From: Eggerthellaceae bacterium UBA5906 | Lineage (GTDB): Bacteria; Actinomycetota; Coriobacteriia; Coriobacteriales; Eggerthellaceae | Direction: 5' to 3' | DNA length: 17,839 nt | Assembly: GCA_002431805.1 (NCBI GenBank) | Contig: DJEE01000126.1 | Location: 1 to 17,839 of the forward strand | Part shown: positions 1 through 5,304 of the stretch, in pieces | Position numbering within the stretch: the stretch's first letter is position 1 | Layout of the letters: every line of letters begins with the position of its first letter | Position numbers and translations under genes: made by a program | The notes under the pieces: generated by a model | What the model saw: only the letters and a program-made list of their open reading frames with translations | Told to the model about the DNA's origin: nothing | The model's database searches: none

Positions 1-617
1 TCCGTTGAGACTATCCGGACCGCGTCGTATGGCTTTACCTGGCCCGCCACGCCGGTTTCGTCGTCAACGGACAAAGACACCGCCTCCATGCCCGCGCCAA
101 CCTGCGCCGCAAGCCTTCCGTCCGACCCCGCGCCTGCCACGAAATCGGCACACAGCTGCGAGCCAGCCGGTAAGTCGACAAGCGCCCGGGCTCCCGAGAC
201 GTCATGCGCATCAGACCCCTGAGCAGACAAAGCCGCCGATGAGCGATACGCCGCAGGAACGCTGCGTGCCTCAAGGGCATCGGCACCCATAAGCTCTCCG
301 GCCTTCACGTCCCGCGTGGTGACCCAAACAGGTTCCGACTGCCTTGTTGCCTGGTCAACCGCCGATTGAGACGCCGCCGACTGCCAAAGCGCAAAACCCA
401 CCGACACGCAAGACACCGCAACCGCCGCTGCCACTACCGCAGACATCTGCTTGCTGCGACGAACCATCGCATCGTCCGAAGACGGCCCTGCATCTGCCGT
501 TTTAGGGAAATCGTTTCCACGAACGGCCCCCACTTCCGCAGAGCGGGGCACGCCACGCGAACGGCGCAGCGTCACCTGGCGAGGAACGCGAGACCCCGAT
601 CTTCCAACCACGAACAT
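1..617 (-). CDS. Second CpaB/RcpC-like SAF-domain pilus assembly protein (3' end beyond left edge)
   Basis: The reading frame starts at ATG 617 and stays open for 205 codons to the window edge, so the C-terminus is missing. It lies 18 bases after the stop of the preceding gene, with AAGGA about ten bases before the ATG. The visible protein has a basic, polar N-terminal tail of about 55 residues, one membrane segment (about 58-79), then a SAF-like domain (about 96-165) with the pattern VTTRDVKAGELMGADAL, close to VAKRDIAAGETVDSSAV in the cpaB gene at 12887-13540. Proteins of this family (CpaB/RcpC) form part of the Tad pilus envelope channel or modify the pilus. The long cytoplasmic tail is unusual compared with the first copy, which starts almost directly with its membrane segment. 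An internal ATG (codon 51) is a possible alternative start. I am confident of the gene and family, but not of a distinct role from the first copy. Confidence 0.8.
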   Translation of the reverse strand, partial: MFVVGRSGSRVPRQVTLRRSRGVPRSAEVGAVRGNDFPKTADAGPSSDDAMVRRSKQMSAVVAAAVAVSCVSVGFALWQSAASQSAVDQATRQSEPVWVTTRDVKAGELMGADALEARSVPAAYRSSAALSAQGSDAHDVSGARALVDLPAGSQLCADFVAGAGSDGRLAAQVGAGMEAVSLSVDDETGVAGQVKPYDAVRIVST

Positions 618-635
618 CCCCTTTCTTTCCTTTTC

Positions 636-1253
636 CTACCACTGCTCTGTCTCATTGCGATTCGCGCTGCGCGCAGCCTGCACCATTTCGTCGGGAAAGG
701 CCTCAATCATCGTAATGCGGGAGAACGAAGGCGATCCATATGCTGCGTCCTCGGCAAAGCGATACACACCACATACCCTTTGCTGCGGACGCCACACAAC
801 CTCAGAGGCGTAAGGTTTTGCCACGATCACCCGGCTCGATGCCACCGTAAGATGGTCAACGGCAGACCCCGCCGCAAATGGGAGCTCCACGTTCTGCTCA
901 ACCTGCACGCCCACAATCCATAACCGCTCGCTTGCCGAAACCGATTGCTCGGGCGCTTCGTAAAACCATACGGAAAGAGGGACTGCAATCCCTTGCTCGC
1001 GCACGGCGCGTGCAATGGTGCTTGCAAGGGAAAGCCCAGGGTCATCTGCGTATTTCGCCGGAACGGCCCCTGCAGAATCCATGCAAGCAGACCGCGCCGC
1101 ATCAAGCGCTTGCTCCTGCTTCGACTTCAACGCATAGGCCATGCCGAAATTCGAGACAAAACCAAGCGCGCACACAAGAACAAGGCACACGACAACTGAA
1201 AGGGGAGCTATATTCCCCGCTTCGTTAAAGCCGCCACGCCGCAGCGGTCTCAT
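636..1253 (-). CDS. TadG-like minor pilin protein of the second filament set
   Basis: The protein has 205 residues when started at ATG 1253, whose ATGA overlaps the stop of the preceding gene; GGAGGTGAG lies about ten bases upstream. A longer frame is open to 1295 but would run deep into the upstream gene. The N-terminus is basic, then a type III-like leader ends in EAG^NIAPLSVVVCLVLVC, followed by one membrane helix (about 15-40) and a stretch KSKQEQALDAARSACMD that resembles the helix following the membrane anchor in TadG/TadE proteins. The rest is a predicted exported domain with no recognised motif. Position 5 after the possible cleavage site is Leu, not Glu. Its place in the operon suggests a low-abundance component of the second pilin set. 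Family assignment rests on the N-terminal architecture only. Confidence 0.7.
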   Translation of the reverse strand: MRPLRRGGFNEAGNIAPLSVVVCLVLVCALGFVSNFGMAYALKSKQEQALDAARSACMDSAGAVPAKYADDPGLSLASTIARAVREQGIAVPLSVWFYEAPEQSVSASERLWIVGVQVEQNVELPFAAGSAVDHLTVASSRVIVAKPYASEVVWRPQQRVCGVYRFAEDAAYGSPSFSRITMIEAFPDEMVQAARSANRNETEQW

Positions 1254-1717
1254 GTCATGCTCACCTCCATCACGCGCTCGTTTTCCACTTCGCAAACAAC
1301 GTGTTTTGCCAGCTCCGCATTCGACAACCCCGGGATTCCCATGCTTACGGGAAGGCGATAGGCCACGTCAAACGCTATTGTTGTTGCCCGAACATGCTGC
1401 TCTAGCGCGTCTTGTCCAGACGTCAAACTTCGCTTTTGAACGCTTACGTCAACGTTGCTTACCTGTATGTTGCTAGAGGAAAGCTGTGACGACTCGTCGA
1501 TAATTTCCTCGGCAATAAAACCAGGCTTGTCCTTTGCCGCCACCAACCCCACCGTGTCAAAGCGCGAGCACGCTTGAGACAATTCCGAATCCAGCACGAG
1601 TGCCGACACGACATAACACGCTGCGTACACCGCTGCGAACATAACGGCAAGCAGCAGCGGCACAACGAGGGTAAATTGGACGACCTCGCTGCCGAAATCC
1701 GATTTACCCCGCTGCAT
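1250..1717 (-). CDS. TadE-like pseudopilin lacking Glu5 (second set)
   Basis: The protein has 155 residues from ATG 1717, with GAAGG nine bases upstream; the start lies inside the last codons of the preceding gene (14-base overlap). An open frame to 1813 is ignored because it would overlap the upstream gene by over 100 bases and delay the membrane segment. A very short leader MQRGKSDFG precedes the sequence SEVVQFTLVVPLLLAVMF, a typical TadE-type hydrophobic helix (about 10-35). The mature position 5 is Gln instead of the usual Glu; position 6 is Phe, as in TadE. The C-terminal domain (about 40-155) is predicted to be exported, with a single Cys near the end (VVCEVENERV). TadE-like proteins are cleaved by the prepilin peptidase and act as minor filament subunits. 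The GSEVVQ motif nearly repeats GSEIVQ in the Flp-like protein at 2266-2493. Confidence 0.75.
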   Translation of the reverse strand: MQRGKSDFGSEVVQFTLVVPLLLAVMFAAVYAACYVVSALVLDSELSQACSRFDTVGLVAAKDKPGFIAEEIIDESSQLSSSNIQVSNVDVSVQKRSLTSGQDALEQHVRATTIAFDVAYRLPVSMGIPGLSNAELAKHVVCEVENERVMEVSMT

Positions 1718-2261
1718 GTTCGCCGCCCTTCTCGTTGATGCGCACAACGCGGCTAGCCTGGGAAGACAACGTAAACCGGCCCGCATCCGAGCCCGAAAGG
1801 CCAACCAGCGCATTGCCGATAGGGGTAATGCACCGACCGGTCAGCGTCGAGCAAACCGACACTTCAACACACGCGATAGCGTCACTTTGCTGCTGAAAGG
1901 AACCGGATTTTTCGTTATAGCTTTTCCGTTCGTATGAGGTCCTCTCAACGTCGGAGCAATAGACCGAAGCTTTGCAATCGAAATCTGGCAAGCGCAGCGC
2001 TGATGAGGATTCGCGTAAAACCCCTGATGCAGAAGCATCGCTAAAAACTCGGGCAGAGCCTTGCGACACCTCGTTTGACGCCCAGCGAGATACCGCTTGC
2101 GTAGCGCAGTCAAGCTCGATGCCTGCAAGGGCAATTCGCCCAAGATCGACTATCGCGCCTGTTAGAACGGCCAGGAGAGGCAGCACCATGACAAAGCTGA
2201 CAACGCTGCTGCCCTGCTCCCCCTTTCTGTGCGCGACTACGTGCATCCCCTGCACCAACAC
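1704..2261 (-). CDS. TadE-like pseudopilin with Ser at position 5 (second set)
   Basis: The protein has 185 residues from GTG 2261, which lies four bases after the stop of the Flp-like gene and eight bases after AAAGGG. An ATG at 2246 is possible but has its G-run directly against the start codon. The leader ends in RKGEQG^SSVVSFVMVLPLLAV, followed by one membrane helix (about 18-45). The mature position 5 is Ser, where TadE proteins normally have Glu. The exported part (about 50-185) contains several Cys residues (DFDCKASVYC, ACVEVSVCSTLTGRC) that could form disulfides outside the membrane, and a Ser/Gln-rich middle part. It overlaps the next gene by 14 bases. It is probably a minor pilin of the second set; the precise role is unknown. 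Confidence 0.75.
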   Translation of the reverse strand: MLVQGMHVVAHRKGEQGSSVVSFVMVLPLLAVLTGAIVDLGRIALAGIELDCATQAVSRWASNEVSQGSARVFSDASASGVLRESSSALRLPDFDCKASVYCSDVERTSYERKSYNEKSGSFQQQSDAIACVEVSVCSTLTGRCITPIGNALVGLSGSDAGRFTLSSQASRVVRINEKGGEHAAG

Positions 2262-2265
2262 GCTT

Positions 2266-2493
2266 TTAGCCCTTTGCCGCGCCGCTGGTCACGCTTTTAA
2301 ACATGTTGGCAATAGACGTGCTAGCTCCGTTGATAGAGGTGTTGATCTGGTTTTGCAGCGCCATAAGCGCCGTGCCCAAGCCAACCGCAAAGCCAAGCAC
2401 AATAACCACCTGCACAATTTCCGAACCGCCATCTTCTTCGCCGCAGTACGCCATCGCACGAACCTTGTTGCAAACATCCTTAATGGTATTCAT
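2266..2493 (-). CDS. Flp-like small pilin with atypical signature (second Flp)
   Basis: The protein has 75 residues from ATG 2493, with AAAGGAA a few bases upstream. A longer GTG start at 2526 is less likely because it lacks a good ribosome-binding site. Size and layout match Flp pilins: a leader of about 23 residues rich in charge, a GG pair, then one hydrophobic helix (SEIVQVVIVLGFAVGLGTAL) and a short polar tail rich in Ser, Thr and Asn. Canonical Flp proteins have Glu-Tyr at mature positions 5 and 6; here these are Gln-Val (if cut after the second Gly). Its gene sits directly after the prepilin peptidase, separated by the only sizeable gap in the operon, and before two TadE-like genes. 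It could be a minor Flp, the subunit of a second fibre, or a tip protein. I am confident that it is real and prepilin-like. Confidence 0.8.
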   Translation of the reverse strand: MNTIKDVCNKVRAMAYCGEEDGGSEIVQVVIVLGFAVGLGTALMALQNQINTSINGASTSIANMFKSVTSGAAKG

Positions 2494-2550
2494 GATATTC
2501 CTTTCGCTTTTCCAATCCCTTTTCACCTGTTCAAGGCGCTATACAAGCAA

Positions 2551-2578
2551 CCGCACCACCTCCTTTCAAGCCGTGCGG
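2551..2578 (-). promoter_or_regulatory. Hairpin with orphan Shine-Dalgarno (STAB-SD-like) ahead of the second flp
   Basis: On the minus strand CCGCAC (2578-2573) and GTGCGG (2556-2551) form a 6-bp stem. The 16-base loop holds GAAAGGAGG (2567-2559), a perfect ribosome-binding sequence. It begins right after the stop codon of the peptidase gene, and no real gene starts from it: a TTG at the right spacing (2550) gives only three codons before TAG. The next true start is ATG 2493, which has its own site. GAAAGGAGG is the sequence known from Bacillus cry3A leaders as an mRNA-stabilising site (STAB-SD). Such a role here is inference; it could also be a relic. Confidence 0.4.
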
Positions 2579-3469
2579 CTAACGCACGACAACCGTTCCG
2601 AACACCAGCCACAGCGCCAAAAATGGAGCCATGGGAATGCCACTTTTGCGATCAAGCCGATGCGTTACAAGACCCGCCGCCGAGAAAAGCGCAGCGGCTA
2701 TGTAGCACGCTGCAGCGCCAACAAGCGATGCAGGCCCGCACAACACCGATAGCGCGGCCATGCAGCGAACATCGCCTTGCCCCACCGACCCGCCAACGGC
2801 CCGGGAAACGCTATTGGCAACCCAGCACACCGCAAAAACCGCAGCGGCTACCGCACAGCCCATAAGCAAGCCCGAAAAACCGGCAACAAGGAACTGGAAC
2901 GTCGCACCGGCCGCAAGCAGAGCTGCGCAGCACTCCAGGGGAATCATTCGCGCGCGCAAATCGCACACAACGCTTACCGCCATGGCAACGCCGCAAAACG
3001 CGAGCACAACCGCAAGGTGCAGCGGCATCCCCGCGAACAAAGGGGACACGAACCATGCCGCGCATCCAACAGCCAGAACCGCCCGCTGCCATACTCGGGC
3101 GCGGAATGTGCATCGTTGCGCCTGCTCCTGTTCGCTTCGCGTTGATGCATCGGCACCAATGACAACGCCAACGCTGCGAAGGGCATCGGCTCGTTCGTGT
3201 GTAAGGACCTTTCGCGTTGCCTGGGATTTGGCATCTTCGAACCACACTCCCAACGCACCCTCGCTTCCCGATGCTCGCGGCGTTGGGTAGGCGTCCGGGT
3301 GGGCGCAACGAAAGGAGCGGAACTTTTGCAGCGATTCGTACCACCAGGCAAGCGACCTGGCATACGCCCGTTTAAGCGAGATGTCCGCCAGCACCGGCAC
3401 CGCCAGTGCCCCCACCAACGCACCGCTTGACGCAAATGCCAGCAAGAGCACTACAAAATGCGACGTCAT
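2579..3469 (-). CDS. Prepilin peptidase, A24 family (TadV/PilD-like)
   Basis: This integral membrane aspartyl protease is expected to cut the leaders of Flp, TadE and TadG precursors after Gly on the cytoplasmic side. It has 296 residues from ATG 3469 (ATGA overlap with the zinc-ribbon gene; GGAG upstream). The two catalytic Asp residues are recognisable: D170 in CDLRARMIP (family D-x-R-x-x-x-IP) and D233 in GQGDVR (family GxGDxK, with Arg for Lys). There is a membrane segment at about 5-28, a soluble loop of nearly 100 residues (30-126), then several helices (about 128-295). The layout is PilD-like and longer than the typical short TadV, yet the loop lacks the paired CxxC motifs of PilD and has only two isolated Cys. 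It is the only peptidase seen in the window, so it probably serves both prepilin sets. Confidence 0.9.
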   Translation of the reverse strand: MTSHFVVLLLAFASSGALVGALAVPVLADISLKRAYARSLAWWYESLQKFRSFRCAHPDAYPTPRASGSEGALGVWFEDAKSQATRKVLTHERADALRSVGVVIGADASTRSEQEQAQRCTFRARVWQRAVLAVGCAAWFVSPLFAGMPLHLAVVLAFCGVAMAVSVVCDLRARMIPLECCAALLAAGATFQFLVAGFSGLLMGCAVAAAVFAVCWVANSVSRAVGGSVGQGDVRCMAALSVLCGPASLVGAAACYIAAALFSAAGLVTHRLDRKSGIPMAPFLALWLVFGTVVVR

Positions 3470-4002
3470 GCTATCTCCGCCTCTACGCGCGATTGAACAG
3501 GCGAAACAGCTGCATGTCGAGCCCGTCCTTCTTGCTGTGCGCGCATGCCCACCTGCCCGGCCAAAGCGCCTCGCCCCGCCTCGGCCGGGCGGGCAATATC
3601 CACCACGCGCGACGGTCTACCTCGGCGCAGCACGTTGCATTCCGACGGCATGGCGGCACCCGCGCTTTCGCTTGCATCCTGCTGCCTTGAGCGCTCGACA
3701 AGCTCGATGCGCACCACAATGTCGGCATCGCGGACGGGAACGCTCACGCTGCGTTCAACGTACACCTCGCCACAAGCACGCGTTGCTTCTTGCTCCTGCG
3801 GTTGCGCTGTAGGAACGCAGGTGCACGGTTGAGGGGCCGCGTCACCCACCGTAAAAGAATCGCTACCGCCCGATGACGTTTGCACTGCCGGGCGAGACTC
3901 CTGATACACGTTCATTTCCTGCTGGGTAAACTTATGCAGGCATCCATAGCACACCTGCGCATCGTCAAACGAGCGAGCCTTACATACCGGACACACCTTC
4001 AC
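3466..4002 (-). CDS. Zinc-ribbon protein of unknown function in the tad operon
   Basis: The protein has 178 residues from GTG 4002 (GTGA overlap with the DUF192 gene; AAGG about nine bases upstream). The N-terminus is a compact treble-clef/zinc-ribbon-like motif: C4-P-V-C7, then ten residues, then C18-Y-G-C21. A disordered-looking Gln/Pro/Ser-rich part follows with another CTC pair (60-62). A short segment SVSVPVRDADIVVRIELVE (about 85-103) looks like two beta strands. The C-terminus is Ala/Arg-rich and probably flexible. There is no signal peptide or membrane segment, so it should be cytoplasmic. It is translationally coupled to the peptidase gene downstream, which argues for a link to prepilin processing or assembly, but no function can be assigned. 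Confidence 0.75.
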   Translation of the reverse strand: MKVCPVCKARSFDDAQVCYGCLHKFTQQEMNVYQESRPAVQTSSGGSDSFTVGDAAPQPCTCVPTAQPQEQEATRACGEVYVERSVSVPVRDADIVVRIELVERSRQQDASESAGAAMPSECNVLRRGRPSRVVDIARPAEAGRGALAGQVGMRAQQEGRARHAAVSPVQSRVEAEIA

Positions 4003-4325
4003 GACAAATCGCCTTCCTTCCTAGTTATTCCCACGTATTCCCCCACCGAAAACCACGGCACTTCGCACGTTGAGAAGCGTTCAAGCACCACAACGGCTTT
4101 TCGGCACCGAATGTGCCGAAGCGGCGCCACCGCTCGATACGACTCCAACACACACCCATCTGCTCCCACAAATGCGATGTCGAGCAAATCGCTCATTCCA
4201 ACGGTGTGCACGTCGTTGCACGGAGCAAGCATGAGCACCCCACCTGCGGGTTTTGACCGCAACAGGCCCTTTACGCGAGCCGAAAACGTACCGGCCACCC
4301 TCAGCGCTTGAACGGCATCACTCAT
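3999..4325 (-). CDS. DUF192 family protein
   Basis: The protein has 108 residues from ATG 4325, whose ATGA overlaps the upstream stop and which has AAGGTG seven bases before it. A longer frame to 4442 would lie inside the preceding gene and is rejected. Family features are clear: an N-terminal RVKGLLR (17-23, usual RxxGLxxR), a hydrophobic strand GVLMLAPC, the signature HTVGMSDLLDIAFVGADG (about 40-57, usual Mxx-hxxDhhFhD) and a strand VVVLERF. DUF192 is a small beta-rich domain of unknown biochemistry, found widely in bacteria and archaea; a gene of this family inside a pilus operon suggests an accessory role. There is no signal peptide in this copy. Confidence 0.8.
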   Translation of the reverse strand: MSDAVQALRVAGTFSARVKGLLRSKPAGGVLMLAPCNDVHTVGMSDLLDIAFVGADGCVLESYRAVAPLRHIRCRKAVVVLERFSTCEVPWFSVGEYVGITRKEGDLS

Positions 4326-4864
4326 CGGCCACCACCTTGCACGCCCGACCACTGCACCACAACGCTTACGCTGTCGCCCACCTGCGCCGCAGAGGCAAAT
4401 GCCCAGCGATACGTTCCGTCGGCTTTCGAAAACGAACGGCATAGTGCCTGCTCAGAGGGGATGACTTCCCAACCTTTACCCTCAAGTTTTTCGGTAAGCG
4501 CACGCAGCGCGTCCTCTGCGCTACCAGGTTGCGAATAACCCAGCAGGCGCAGATCGGGGCTGCACCGCGCATCGTCCATGCCCGATAGCGAAAACAGTTC
4601 CGTTTCAAACTGCGACGGTAATTCACTTGCCAGCGCAAACGGATCATCGGAAACGCCGTCGAGCACCACATCGACGCCCGCTAAAGCGGCAGCGCTTCGC
4701 GCATCGGCAGACGAAGGGCCCTGCCCCGCAACAGCCTCATAGGCACCGTTCGAAACAAGCAGCACGGCAAGCGCAGCCACTAGTGCGCACGCAAGCCAAA
4801 ACCGCTTTACTTGCCGTCTAGGCCCAGAAAGGCCGCCTTCTCCAACCAACTTTTCCACGCTCAT
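4322..4864 (-). CDS. Membrane-anchored exported protein of unknown function
   Basis: The protein has 180 residues from ATG 4864 (ATGA overlap with the preceding TadE-like gene; AGGGG seven bases upstream). It has a basic cytoplasmic tail (1-21), one membrane segment (about 22-41, FWLACALVAALAVLLVSNGA) and an exported domain. That domain contains a helix EDALRALTEKLEGKGW followed by strands EVIPSEQALCRSFS and TYRWAFASAAQ..SVSVVVQW, and two Cys (about 101 and 141) that could pair. No family is recognised. There is no prepilin-type Gly ahead of the helix and no lipobox Cys, so it is probably a plain anchored protein. Its place between the filament genes and the DUF192/zinc-ribbon/peptidase module suggests an assembly accessory factor. 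Confidence 0.7.
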   Translation of the reverse strand: MSVEKLVGEGGLSGPRRQVKRFWLACALVAALAVLLVSNGAYEAVAGQGPSSADARSAAALAGVDVVLDGVSDDPFALASELPSQFETELFSLSGMDDARCSPDLRLLGYSQPGSAEDALRALTEKLEGKGWEVIPSEQALCRSFSKADGTYRWAFASAAQVGDSVSVVVQWSGVQGGGR

Positions 4865-5304
4865 AGCAACACCCCTGGTTTATAGCAATCCACCGTCATC
4901 TCTTCCGTATGCGTCAAGGCGGGAAGCGCCACGCCGAATATTTCGGACTTCAATGCGAAGCTGAACAGTGCGGGTCGAAAGCGCAACAGCCCGGAAAACG
5001 TTGTGTGACCTTGCGAAACAGCGCGAGCGGTAACCTCAACTTCCACATTTTGCGCATGGGCGACATCTGCCAGCTGCTCCTCTACAAGCGTGCAGCTTTG
5101 CGCAACGTCTTGTCCGTAGGCAGGCGATGTTGCGCAAACGCGCACCGCATCGCGAAAGCTGTTGTCAAACGCGGCGCACAGCCCGAAAAACGTGCATGCG
5201 TTCACCGCAATCACAGCCACAACCAGCATTGCCGGCAGCGCAACCACAAACTCGATGGTCATTTGCCCCTGCTCGGGCGCACTGCGCCTTCGCATCAGTC
5301 CCAT
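4861..5304 (-). CDS. TadE-like pseudopilin with canonical Glu5
   Basis: The protein has 147 residues from ATG 5304, with AGGTG seven bases upstream; the start overlaps the TadG end by ten bases. ATG 5295, forming TGATG with the TadG stop, is the alternative; a frame open to 5424 is not credible. The leader ends in APEQG^QMTIEFVVALPAMLVV: Gly13 at the cleavage site, Glu18 at mature position 5 and Phe at 6, as in TadE. A single membrane helix (about 14-40) follows, then an exported domain with Cys at about 57, 71 and 140. It should be trimmed by the prepilin peptidase and join the pilus as a minor subunit. It is one of three canonical TadE-like genes here, and the last of the first filament set. 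Confidence 0.8.
   Translation of the reverse strand: MGLMRRRSAPEQGQMTIEFVVALPAMLVVAVIAVNACTFFGLCAAFDNSFRDAVRVCATSPAYGQDVAQSCTLVEEQLADVAHAQNVEVEVTARAVSQGHTTFSGLLRFRPALFSFALKSEIFGVALPALTHTEEMTVDCYKPGVLL

Noticed and set aside
2541..2556. Mini-gene or leader peptide behind the orphan Shine-Dalgarno
   Set aside because: Only three to five codons are available before a TAG, and no run of regulatory codons is present, so it is not listed as a gene.
1972..2865. Plus-strand frame of 297 codons across the second flp and the peptidase end
   Set aside because: Composition is typical of an antisense shadow, it has no ribosome site, and it crosses several well-supported minus-strand genes.
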